Assembly: GCF_030296055.1 (NCBI RefSeq)
Contig: NZ_AP027370.1
Span: 1,848,501-1,912,500, forward strand
Length of the DNA stretch: 64,000 bases
Origin: Hydrogenimonas cancrithermarum
Lineage (GTDB): Bacteria; Campylobacterota; Campylobacteria; Campylobacterales; Hydrogenimonadaceae
Reading direction: 5' to 3'
Shown: positions 7,992 through 16,665 of the stretch, in pieces
Position numbering within the stretch: the first letter of the stretch is position 1
How the letters are laid out: each line of letters begins with the position of its first letter
Translations under genes and position numbers: made by a program
Notes under the pieces: model-generated
What the model was told of the DNA's origin: nothing
Database searches by the model: none
Seen by the model: only the letters and a program-made list of their open reading frames with translations

Positions 7992-9349
7992 CCATGCCCG
8001 GGCAGGCTTGGATTCTCGACCATTTTTCGAAATTTTCCAATCGTACCGCCGTCATTTCCGACAATCGTGCCTATACATACGGCGAATTGTCGAAAGCGAT
8101 AGAGGACTATCTCGCTTTCATCGAAGCACGACGTATCGAACCGGGTGAAGTCGTCGCGATCCACTCCGACTACACGTTCGATGCCATCGCACTTTTTTTT
8201 GCATTGAGCCGCAATAAAAACATTGTCGTTCCGATCGTTTCCGAAACTCCGGAGGAGGTGGAGAAACGCTTGGCAAGTTCGGGGACGGATTGGATAATGC
8301 AGAGAAGGGATGGAGGCTTCGAACTTCGAAAGAGAGATGCGGATAGTAGAGATATTTCCTATATCGAAAATCTGAAAAATCGCGGCCATTCCGGTTTGAT
8401 CCTCTTCAGCAGCGGTTCGACCGGTGAACCCAAAGCGATGATTCACGACCTGGACAATCTCATCGATTCTTACCGGGGAAAAACCCCAAAAGCACTCAAT
8501 ACGCTGGTCTTTTTGACCTTCGACCATATCGGCGGGATCGATACGATGATGCGGGCATTCGCGATCGGCGGAACCATGACGATTCCAACTTCGCGCCAAC
8601 CCGAAGCGGTATGTGAAGAGATTGAAAAGCATGGAGTCAATGTGCTTCCCGCCTCTCCGACCTTTATCAACCTTTTGCTAATGAGCGGTTTGCACCGGAA
8701 ATACGATTTGAGCTCGCTCGAAATCATCGCTTTCGGTGCCGAGCCGATGCCGCAGCCTCTTTTGAAAAGGGTGCGGGAAAATTTTCCCCATGTCAGATTG
8801 CAACAAAAGTTCGGAACGAGTGAAACGGGGGCCATAAAGATAAGAAGCGATGAAGCGGGTTCGCTTCTTTTCAAGATCGACGATCCGAATGTCGAGTACA
8901 AGATCGTCGATGGCGAACTTTGGCTGAAAAGCAAAACGCAAGTCCTTGGATATTTGAATGCCTCGATGCAAAACTTTACGGAAGATGGGTGGTTTCGCAC
9001 GGGTGACCTCGTGGAGCGGATGGAAGATGGCCGTCTCAAAATTATCGGAAGAAGTACCGAGGTCATCAATGTCGGGGGAGAAAAGGTGTTTCCTTCGGAA
9101 GTGGAAGCCGTTTTGCTCGAAATGGACGAGGTTGCCGATGCGATGGTTTACGGCGAAGAAAACCCGATTACCGGGCAGGGTGTGACAGTGGATGTGGTAC
9201 CTACCGGTGGGCAGGATAAACGGGAAATGAAAAAGTTGATCCGCAAATTTTGCAAAGAGAGATTGGACGGTTACAAGATTCCAAGCAAAGTCAATATTGT
9301 AGATAAAACCAATTTCGGTGATCGATTCAAAAAGATAAGGAGAAAATAG
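7988..9349 (+). CDS. AMP-forming acyl-ACP/acyl-CoA ligase (ANL superfamily)
   Basis: The TTG at 7988 overlaps the previous stop (TTGA); an ATG two codons later at 7994 is an equally possible start. The 453-residue protein has the ANL core motif SSGSTGEPK (141-149), FGTSETGA, GWFRTGDL, NVGGEKVFPSEVE, and ends in FKKIRRK, where the last conserved lysine of the family is expected. It activates a carboxylic acid as an adenylate and loads it on a carrier, presumably the ACP encoded two genes upstream. It is shorter than most family members, with a reduced N-terminal domain. The acid is unknown. Confidence 0.85.
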   Translation: MTMPGQAWILDHFSKFSNRTAVISDNRAYTYGELSKAIEDYLAFIEARRIEPGEVVAIHSDYTFDAIALFFALSRNKNIVVPIVSETPEEVEKRLASSGTDWIMQRRDGGFELRKRDADSRDISYIENLKNRGHSGLILFSSGSTGEPKAMIHDLDNLIDSYRGKTPKALNTLVFLTFDHIGGIDTMMRAFAIGGTMTIPTSRQPEAVCEEIEKHGVNVLPASPTFINLLLMSGLHRKYDLSSLEIIAFGAEPMPQPLLKRVRENFPHVRLQQKFGTSETGAIKIRSDEAGSLLFKIDDPNVEYKIVDGELWLKSKTQVLGYLNASMQNFTEDGWFRTGDLVERMEDGRLKIIGRSTEVINVGGEKVFPSEVEAVLLEMDEVADAMVYGEENPITGQGVTVDVVPTGGQDKREMKKLIRKFCKERLDGYKIPSKVNIVDKTNFGDRFKKIRRK

Positions 9350-10110
9350 TGGAAAAAATCTGGATTAACGATGCTTGGATGGAGTACAGGGAGACCCCTT
9401 GGGATCGACAAAGTTTCGGAGTACAGACCAAAGAGATCATGGCGGTGGAGTATAGCAACGAAGAAGATCTCGCCATGCTCGTGGAGGAGTTCGAAAAGAC
9501 GCTCGAAGAGGAGGCGCTCGTCTATTTCCGATGCGACTCGAACGATTTGACGGTCAAAAAGGTGATGATCTCCAAGGGTTACTACATCGCCGAATGCTCA
9601 TGCCTGATGAAATTGGCACGTTTCAAGAAAATCGACTTTGGAAAAATCTACAAAAACGACCTGCCGCTCGACACGCATTACGATGAAAAAGATATCGAGC
9701 AGCTGCAGGAGATCGCGCGCGAGAGCTTTCATTACAGCCGGTTTCACGAAGACCCTTTCATCGACCTGGAAAAGGCGAAGCGGCGTTACGAACACTGGAT
9801 TCTCGATCTGATCGACCAGGGAAAGGAACTTTTTCTCTATCGCAGTGGTGACGAGATCATCTCTTTTCTCTTTTACGAAGTCATCGACAACAAGGCCAAC
9901 CTGATTCTGGGCGGCAGCAAAGATGGTTACGGTATGATGACACTCTATTTCTTCTCCACCATTTTGACCCATTTTCAAAAAATCGGTATCAAAAAGGTCG
10001 AGGTAATGATCTCGGCATCGAACCTCGGTATCGCGAATACCTACATCAAGTTCGGCTTTACCGACCAGATGACGTTTTTCGACTATCACAAGATTTTCAA
10101 AAAATCGTGA
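9349..10110 (+). CDS. GNAT-like N-acyltransferase
   Basis: GTG at 9349 overlaps the ligase stop by one base. The 253-residue protein has a GNAT-like C-terminal half: ESFHYSRFHEDPFID resembles WecD-type sugar acyltransferases, and MISASNLGIANTYIKFGF is the helix/strand around the CoA or carrier site, including the N-x-x-A-x-x-x-Y pattern. As the last enzyme of the ACP/reductase/ligase set it probably moves the activated acyl group onto an amino sugar. The acceptor could be a legionaminic-acid precursor made by the divergent operon. The function is inferred. Confidence 0.75.
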   Translation: MEKIWINDAWMEYRETPWDRQSFGVQTKEIMAVEYSNEEDLAMLVEEFEKTLEEEALVYFRCDSNDLTVKKVMISKGYYIAECSCLMKLARFKKIDFGKIYKNDLPLDTHYDEKDIEQLQEIARESFHYSRFHEDPFIDLEKAKRRYEHWILDLIDQGKELFLYRSGDEIISFLFYEVIDNKANLILGGSKDGYGMMTLYFFSTILTHFQKIGIKKVEVMISASNLGIANTYIKFGFTDQMTFFDYHKIFKKS

Positions 10111-10127
10111 CGCTTCGAGGAGGTGCC

Positions 10128-11750
10128 ATGAATTCTTCACGATGGCTTCTCCTCTTTTTTCTCCTGCTCGATATTTTCGTACTGCTGTTCGGTGATATCG
10201 CGTACGGCACGAAAGACGATGTCAGGATTTTGCAGCTGCTCTCGGGGACGATGCTCTGTAGCGAGCCGACGGCTTTCATCATGTATCCGAACATTCTCGT
10301 CGGGGTTTTTTTGAAAAGCCTCTATTTGCTCTGGCCGAACGTTCCCTGGTATTTTCTTTTTCTCTCCACTTTTCTCATCATCGCCCATCTCGTTTCCATC
10401 GCCGTCGTTTCACGCCACAAAGGAGTGCCTTTCGCTGCCGTCACAGGTATCGCGTTTTATCTTTTCTTCTACCAGATCACCTTTACCGCGACATCCATAC
10501 TCATCGCCTTCGCGGGATATTCGATACTCTTCGATGCCGGCCTGCGAAACGGAAAGGGCTTTTTCGGGCGTCTCATGCCCTATTTGATAGCGGCACTCAT
10601 GTTTCTCGCCGCTGTCTCGATACGCCCAGAAACTTTCTTTTTCGCCTCTGTTTTCGGTTCTTTTTCGCTTTTGATCGCTTTGGGTATACGAAGGTTCCTC
10701 AAAGAGATGGCCCCTTTTTTAGTGATAGTTTTCCTTTTTAGTGCATCTTTGCCCGCATTCGACATCATGCAGTACGACAGCAGTGGAGGGAACAGTGAGT
10801 TTGCCAAATACAACAAGTATAAAACGTTCATCGTCGATTTCGACGTTGGCGAACATTCGGAAAACTTCGACGAAGCTCTCGCGAAAGTGGGGTGGAGCCC
10901 GAACGATTATGAACTCTTCCATGCGTGGCTCTTTTTGAAAAACGAAGTCTTTTCGCTCCAGAATCTGAAAAATTTCGTGGAGTTCCTCGAAATCTCCTAC
11001 GATTCGAAAACCCCCGATCTCATAGTTTTTTACGAACGGTTGATGAGAGATCCTTATGTCATCGTCGTTTTCGTGCTCTTTTCGCTGTGTCTTCTCCTGT
11101 ACGGAAAATCGGCCGCGAAAAGAGCGTTGACGATGTTTCTTTTCGTCAATCTCGTTTTTGTCGGTGTGACGTTAACCATGAAAATGCCGCCGCCCCGGCT
11201 CTATCTGCCCGTTTTCTACTTTATACTTGTTTTGATTTTGTTGTATACGGACGATAGGGAGGCGGCTCGATTTCGTTGGACTCCATACCTTTTGTTGTCG
11301 GTTTCGGCTGGATTTTTCTTTGTATTCGCGCAGATTGCGAAACAAAACGACATACGCCGTACCACCCATCTGAAGTATGTGCAACAGTTGGAGAAAGAGA
11401 GGTTCTATCTGTCGGTAGACGATGCATTGATGCCTACGGGGGTCGATCCCCGTAGCGATCTGGCCTATCTAAAGGGGTTCAAGGTCGTGCCGTTCGGTAC
11501 CGTCGTCATTCTGGGAGAGGTCGAGCGGTTCATGCATGAAAACGGTTTCGACGATTACGATGCCCTCTTCGAATCCGAAAATGTGCGTCTGCTTTTTCCC
11601 AGGAAAAGCCTCTGGAAAATCGAACTGTTGCGGAACTATCTACTGGAGCATTACAGTGTACGCGTCGAAGCGGAGGTGCGAAAGGGTACGAACGATCTCT
11701 ACATCGTAGGCTTCATACCGCTGGAAAAGGCTTTCGGTACCGAAAGCTAA
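10128..11750 (+). CDS. Polytopic membrane protein, possible GT-C glycosyltransferase or polymerase
   Basis: A GAGGAGG ribosome site at 10117-10123 fixes the ATG at 10128. The 540-residue product has about ten hydrophobic segments and a soluble C-terminal part. Near the N-terminus GTKDDVRILQLLSG and LYLLWPNVPWYF resemble the acidic first-loop pattern of a large family of membrane proteins from surface-glycan loci; the proteins at 16666 and 25996 share the DD-loop idea but not the C-terminus. I infer a glycosyltransferase or polymerase using a lipid-linked donor; no family name can be assigned with certainty. Its stop overlaps the convergent lipoprotein gene. Confidence 0.7.
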   Translation: MNSSRWLLLFFLLLDIFVLLFGDIAYGTKDDVRILQLLSGTMLCSEPTAFIMYPNILVGVFLKSLYLLWPNVPWYFLFLSTFLIIAHLVSIAVVSRHKGVPFAAVTGIAFYLFFYQITFTATSILIAFAGYSILFDAGLRNGKGFFGRLMPYLIAALMFLAAVSIRPETFFFASVFGSFSLLIALGIRRFLKEMAPFLVIVFLFSASLPAFDIMQYDSSGGNSEFAKYNKYKTFIVDFDVGEHSENFDEALAKVGWSPNDYELFHAWLFLKNEVFSLQNLKNFVEFLEISYDSKTPDLIVFYERLMRDPYVIVVFVLFSLCLLLYGKSAAKRALTMFLFVNLVFVGVTLTMKMPPPRLYLPVFYFILVLILLYTDDREAARFRWTPYLLLSVSAGFFFVFAQIAKQNDIRRTTHLKYVQQLEKERFYLSVDDALMPTGVDPRSDLAYLKGFKVVPFGTVVILGEVERFMHENGFDDYDALFESENVRLLFPRKSLWKIELLRNYLLEHYSVRVEAEVRKGTNDLYIVGFIPLEKAFGTES

Positions 11751-12835
11751 CGATCTTCGCCGATTTCGTACCATGAGATCGTATCGTCCCCGTAGGAAGC
11801 GGCGACGATCTCCTCTTTGAAGTCCCTGTCCATATCGGCCGCGACGATGCAGAAAACCGCCTTTACGCTGTCGGTAACGGTATGGGGAACGAATTTTTCG
11901 TACCCCGTGTTTTCGTACCATACGATAGAGTTTTTATTCTTCAGCGCGGCGACGATGTCGATGTCCCCGTCTCTGTCCGCATCCAGTGCGATGACGGATG
12001 GGACCTGGGCTCCGGTGAAATCGACGATGTGGCTTTCGAAATTCTCTTTCGAGTCATTTTCGAACCATCGAATGATGCCATCCGAATAGTCCGAAGCGAC
12101 GATGTCGATATCGCCATCTTTGTCCAGGTCGACGGCGAAAACGGAAAAGGCGTTCTTGGCTTTCGTAAATACATAATGGGTGGTGAAGCCGCCTTTGCCG
12201 TCGTTTTCGTGCCATATAATCTTTTCCCACCCTGCTGCGACGATGTCGACATCACCGTCCCTGTCCAGGTCCACGGGGTAGATCGAGGCGATTCTTCCTG
12301 CCGCAGGGGCAACCGGGCGGGTCGAAAAGCTTCCATCACCGTCGTTTCTGTGCCACAAAATCCTGCCGTCCGTGAAGTATGCGGTGATTGCGTCGTCTAA
12401 ACCGTCTCCGTCGATGTCGGCGGCTTTTATTTTATACGCTCCGGCGGGCCCCGAGTAGATGGGGTGAATGGAGAATTCGCCATTCTCATCGTTGCGATGC
12501 AGCAATACATCGTGCCTGGTTTTCGATGTCGAAAGAAGGTCCACATCGCCGTCTCTGTCGATATCCGTGGCGAAAACGGATGTCGCATGGCCTCTGTTTT
12601 GGGCAAGAACATGCGGTTCGAAACGGTTTCCGTCGATGTTCTCGAGCAAATATATCTTTCCGTCGTCATACCCCGCGCAGAATATGTCGAGGTCGCCATC
12701 TTTGTCGACATCCACACAGCTTACGGAGTGCGCGCCATGAACTTCCATCGAGACGATGTGCCCTTGCGGCTTGCTGCACCCTTGTGCCAAGAGCAGTATC
12801 AGTGAGAAAAGAGAGAGAGAAACGGTTTTTTTCAT
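11747..12835 (-). CDS. FG-GAP/VCBS seven-repeat lipoprotein (beta-propeller)
   Basis: I start it at the ATG at 12835, giving MKKTVSLSLFSLILLLAQGC, a lipoprotein signal with cysteine at about residue 20; an upstream frame extension to 12868 adds no signal. The 362-residue product contains seven repeats, each with a calcium-binding DxDxDGDxD loop (for example DVDKDGDLD, DIDRDGDVD, DLDKDGDID). The seventh loop is degenerate (DMDRDFKEE). Seven such repeats predict a closed seven-bladed propeller as in integrin alpha chains. It is probably surface or periplasmic. Its ligand is unknown. Confidence 0.85.
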   Translation of the reverse strand: MKKTVSLSLFSLILLLAQGCSKPQGHIVSMEVHGAHSVSCVDVDKDGDLDIFCAGYDDGKIYLLENIDGNRFEPHVLAQNRGHATSVFATDIDRDGDVDLLSTSKTRHDVLLHRNDENGEFSIHPIYSGPAGAYKIKAADIDGDGLDDAITAYFTDGRILWHRNDGDGSFSTRPVAPAAGRIASIYPVDLDRDGDVDIVAAGWEKIIWHENDGKGGFTTHYVFTKAKNAFSVFAVDLDKDGDIDIVASDYSDGIIRWFENDSKENFESHIVDFTGAQVPSVIALDADRDGDIDIVAALKNKNSIVWYENTGYEKFVPHTVTDSVKAVFCIVAADMDRDFKEEIVAASYGDDTISWYEIGEDR

Positions 12836-13073
12836 AAAATTTCTTTCGCTGCGAGTCGTTCGAAACATAAACTTCTCCCGTCAATGATCATGATTTTATA
12901 TTGTAAGTTACTCCGTATCAAACTCCGCTGAAAAATTTCAATTTGTCGTGTATTTCTTTGTAGACAGTTGAAAAAACACAGGCTAATCTTCCTTTTATTG
13001 AAAAACTGTTAACATTAATTAAATTATGAAGTTATTGATAACTAAAGAACTTTCGAGTATGAGGGATAAAAAA

Positions 13074-13781
13074 ATGGGCAAAATAGTCGGAATGACACAA
13101 TCGAACTATATTCCGTGGAAAGGATATTTCGATTATATCAACAGCGTGGATGAGTTCTATTTTTATGATGACGTTCAGTATACCAAGCAGGATTGGCGAA
13201 ATCGCAATCTCATCAAAACCCCCGCAGGTACGGAGTGGTTGACCGTTCCGGTCGGATCGAGCCGCGACAGGCTCATTTGTGAAGTGGAAATCAGAGACTC
13301 CCTTTGGCAGCGAAGCCATTGGGATAAAATACTTTTTTACTACAAAAACGCTCCCTACTTCAAGATGTACCGGGAATTTTTCGAAGAGATTTTTTTGGGA
13401 AGTAGATGGACCAACCTTTCGGATATGAACCAGACGATCATCAAGCGTATTTCAAGAGAGCTGTTGGGAATCACGACGAAGTTCGGCGACTCGAGACCCT
13501 TCAATCTGACAGGGAAAAAGGCGGAACGCTACATACCTTTGTTGAAAGAGGTTGGCTGCACCACGTTTCTCAGCGGGCCTTCCGCCAAAAATTACCTGAC
13601 GGAAGAGATGATGGCGAAAGAGGGGATCAAACTCGAGTGGATGAATTACGAGGGATACCCGGAATATCATCAGCTCTACCCACCCTTCGAACACAGAGTC
13701 ACGATACTCGACCTGATATTCAACGAAGGACCCGATATGAAGAAATATATGTTGAGTTTTAAAGAGAAGGTCGAAAAATGA
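13074..13781 (+). CDS. WbqC-like family protein
   Basis: The ATG at 13074 has GAGGG at 13061-13065 as ribosome site; upstream in-frame ATGs at 13026 and 13059 lack one. The 235-residue protein begins GKIVGMTQSNYIPWKGYFDYI, the signature of the WbqC family, which occurs in O-antigen and glycan loci. The biochemical role of the family is unsettled, though it often sits beside aminotransferases or carbamoyltransferases. It overlaps the following NodU-type gene by ATGA, so the two products probably act together. About 205 AT-rich bases precede it without another gene. Confidence 0.88.
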   Translation: MGKIVGMTQSNYIPWKGYFDYINSVDEFYFYDDVQYTKQDWRNRNLIKTPAGTEWLTVPVGSSRDRLICEVEIRDSLWQRSHWDKILFYYKNAPYFKMYREFFEEIFLGSRWTNLSDMNQTIIKRISRELLGITTKFGDSRPFNLTGKKAERYIPLLKEVGCTTFLSGPSAKNYLTEEMMAKEGIKLEWMNYEGYPEYHQLYPPFEHRVTILDLIFNEGPDMKKYMLSFKEKVEK

Positions 13782-15631
13782 GAATCATCGGAACGAATTT
13801 CATGGGGCACGACAGTGCCCTGTTCTTCATCGATACACAGAAAAGAGAGATTTTCGCCATGAGTACGGAGCGTGTCACGCGTATCAAGCATGACAGCAAA
13901 GACGTCTCTCTCATACTCGAAAAATACCGTTTCGAAAATGTCGATTATGTCTGCCAGGGATACGGGAATTTCGAAGAGAAGGTCCGCAGCGATCTTGGGG
14001 CGGAAAAAGTGGCGGCACTCATCCAGAAAAAGGCATACTGCGACCTGATACAGCCAAAATATATCGCCGATCTTTTTCCCGATGCCAAAACCAAGTATTT
14101 GGCCTATTTGAACGCCTTCATCAAGCATCCAATGAAGACGTTGAAAGATCTCGACAGGATCAAGCCCGATTTCAAAGAGCGGTTCGTCGAGGAGCACCGG
14201 GGAAAATCGGACCGTGAAATCGTGGAGGGGTATATGCGCGAAGTCTTCGAATCGCACGGTGTCTCTCCCAAGGCGATAGAGTTTTACGATCATCACCTTT
14301 CCCACGCTGCAGGGGCCTACTTCTTTTCACCGTTTGCCTATGCAAAAAGGTGCATCAGCCTCACGCTCGACGGTTGGGGCGACGGATATTTCGGAAAAGC
14401 CTTTATTTTCGATGGAAATACGTATGAACTCATCGCGCGATCGCCGATCCGGGAGGTGGACCACGAGGGAATCGATATCAACCCCACACACGATTTGACC
14501 TCTATCGGCATTCTGTACGGCAACTTCACCGAAGCACTGGGGCTCCGGCGTTACAGTGACGAGGGAAAAGTGGAGGCGCTGGCGGCTTTTGGAAAAAGAG
14601 ATGAGAAGATGTACCGCGAGATGATGGACGCCACCATCATCTCCGCGGATGGAATGGATTACGATCCGGCCGCCATCAAGCCTTACTATGACAGGAAGTT
14701 TTTGGCGGCCAAAGTGGAAGAGGTCGGCAAAGAGAACTTTTCGGCGACGATCCAGAGCTATCTCGAAGATGCCGTCGTCGAATACCTGCGGCTCCTTGGA
14801 GAGAGGTACGAAGATATCGATACACTCTGCCTCTCAGGCGGTGTGGCTGCCAACATTATCATGAATCTGAACATTTACGAGAGAACGAAATTCAAAAAGC
14901 TCTATATCTTTCCCCCGATGGGCGATGAAGGCGTCGCCGTGGGTGCGGCGCTTCTCAAGGCGCTCGAAATAGGAGAGGATATCAGTTGGGTGAACGAATA
15001 CTATATGCCATATTTCGGGAACCGGCTGACGAAAGAGGAGATCGAGAAGAGTATAGAGCTCTTTTCGGACAGGGTGGAAACGAAATATATCGGTGACGAG
15101 TGGTATCTCGAAGCGGCACAGTCGGTGGCGGAGAAAAGAATCGTCGCTGTCGTACATGGAAGAATGGAGTTCGGCCCGAGGGCTCTTGGAAACCGCTCTA
15201 TCCTTGCTAACCCCACCGACCCGCAGATCAAAGACAGAATCAATCTCACCGTGAAACGCCGCCCGAAATATCAGCCCTTTTGCCCTTCCATTCTGGAAGA
15301 GGAGCGTGAAAGGCTTTTCGAAAGCAGTTTTCCTCATAAACACATGGCCATCGGTTTTCGTGTCAAAAAGGAGTACCACGACAAAATACCTTCGGCCATT
15401 CATGTCGACGGTACGGCCCGTCCCCAGTTCGTCGAAGAGGCCGACAACCCCAACTATTACAAGCTTTTGAAAAGAGTGAAAGAGTTGACGGGATTTGGTG
15501 TGGTGATCAATACCTCTTTCAACCTACATGGAAGGACCATCGTCCATACGGCCGAAGACGCGCTTTTGGACTTCATCGACTGCAATATCGATGAGCTCTA
15601 TATCGAAGGGTATCGGGTCAAACGCCGCTAG
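13778..15631 (+). CDS. NodU/CmcH-family O-carbamoyltransferase
   Basis: The 617-residue protein starts with MRIIGTNFMGHDSAL, carries the metal-binding HHLSHAAGAYFFSP motif, the LCLSGGVAAN phosphate loop of the ASKHA-like N-terminal domain, and the C-terminal YrdC-like signature RMEFGPRALGNRSI. These enzymes make carbamoyl-AMP from carbamoyl phosphate and ATP and carbamoylate a hydroxyl of a sugar or antibiotic. Coupled with WbqC by ATGA, it probably decorates the surface glycan made here. The acceptor is unknown. Confidence 0.92.
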   Translation: MRIIGTNFMGHDSALFFIDTQKREIFAMSTERVTRIKHDSKDVSLILEKYRFENVDYVCQGYGNFEEKVRSDLGAEKVAALIQKKAYCDLIQPKYIADLFPDAKTKYLAYLNAFIKHPMKTLKDLDRIKPDFKERFVEEHRGKSDREIVEGYMREVFESHGVSPKAIEFYDHHLSHAAGAYFFSPFAYAKRCISLTLDGWGDGYFGKAFIFDGNTYELIARSPIREVDHEGIDINPTHDLTSIGILYGNFTEALGLRRYSDEGKVEALAAFGKRDEKMYREMMDATIISADGMDYDPAAIKPYYDRKFLAAKVEEVGKENFSATIQSYLEDAVVEYLRLLGERYEDIDTLCLSGGVAANIIMNLNIYERTKFKKLYIFPPMGDEGVAVGAALLKALEIGEDISWVNEYYMPYFGNRLTKEEIEKSIELFSDRVETKYIGDEWYLEAAQSVAEKRIVAVVHGRMEFGPRALGNRSILANPTDPQIKDRINLTVKRRPKYQPFCPSILEEERERLFESSFPHKHMAIGFRVKKEYHDKIPSAIHVDGTARPQFVEEADNPNYYKLLKRVKELTGFGVVINTSFNLHGRTIVHTAEDALLDFIDCNIDELYIEGYRVKRR

Positions 15632-15728
15632 TTAGCTCTGACTGAATCGATCTTCGACACTGGCTACCTTGGAATATACCAGGGTTGAACAGAGATATTT
15701 TCTAATTTAAAAAGGAGAAAAGCCCGGT

Positions 15729-16664
15729 ATGACACTTTCCATAATCGTTCCGTGTTACAACGAAGAGGAGGTACTGCCTGAAACGGTGGTTAGATTGAGC
15801 GAACTTCTGCAGGCGTTGATCGATAAGAAAAAAGTTGATGAGAAAAGTAGAATATGTTTTGTCGACGATGGAAGCAAAGATGCAACTTGGAAAATGATCG
15901 AACGTTATTCAACGGAGCAACCCAATATATGCGGTATAAAACTTTCCAGAAATTATGGCCACCAAAACGCTTTGATCGCCGGCTTGTTCAATACGGACAG
16001 TGATATTGCAATAACAATCGATGCGGACCTGCAAGACGATATAAGTGTTATCGAACGAATGATCGATGAATATTACCGCGGTAACGAAATCGTATATGGC
16101 GTGAGAAAAAAACGTGATACCGACACATGGTTTAAACGAATGACGGCGGAAAGTTTCTACAAATTGATGCAGCTACTTGGCGTGAATGTGGTTTACAACC
16201 ATGCAGATTTTAGATTGATGAGTCGAAACGTGATAGAGCATCTCAAAGAGTTCAAAGAGGTGAATCTTTTTTTGCGTGCAATGATTCCGTTGATAGGGTT
16301 TAAACAGACATCCATCTATTATGATCGTTCCGAAAGGATGGCGGGAGAGACAAAATACCCACTGAAAAAAATGCTCGCTTTCGCTTGGGAGGGTATTACC
16401 TCTTTCTCTATTGTACCGTTACGGTTTATCACATTTGTAGGATTTGTCATTTTCTTTTTTTCGATTTTAATGAGTCTCTGGATTCTGGGGATCAAACTCT
16501 TTACCGACTCTGCCGTACCAGGCTGGGCGTCAACGGTTTTACCCATTTATCTCATAGGAGGTATTCAAGTGTTTTCCGTGGGTATCGTTGGAGAATACAT
16601 CGGTAAAATCTATATGGAAACGAAATCCAGGCCTCGATTTATTATTGAAAGGACGCTGGATTGA
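15729..16664 (+). CDS. GtrB/ArnC-type polyprenyl-phosphate glycosyltransferase
   Basis: The 311-residue GT2 protein has the N-terminal PCYNEE, DDGSKDAT and metal-binding TIDADLQDD motifs, and two C-terminal membrane helices (from about residue 235) as in GtrB and DPM1 relatives. It transfers a hexose from a nucleotide donor to undecaprenyl phosphate on the cytoplasmic face. The adjacent polytopic gene one base downstream is the likely transferase that uses this lipid-linked sugar, by analogy with phage gtrA-gtrB-gtr serotype-conversion operons; no gtrA flippase is seen. From here on the DNA becomes AT-richer. Confidence 0.9.
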   Translation: MTLSIIVPCYNEEEVLPETVVRLSELLQALIDKKKVDEKSRICFVDDGSKDATWKMIERYSTEQPNICGIKLSRNYGHQNALIAGLFNTDSDIAITIDADLQDDISVIERMIDEYYRGNEIVYGVRKKRDTDTWFKRMTAESFYKLMQLLGVNVVYNHADFRLMSRNVIEHLKEFKEVNLFLRAMIPLIGFKQTSIYYDRSERMAGETKYPLKKMLAFAWEGITSFSIVPLRFITFVGFVIFFFSILMSLWILGIKLFTDSAVPGWASTVLPIYLIGGIQVFSVGIVGEYIGKIYMETKSRPRFIIERTLD

Positions 16665-16665
16665 A

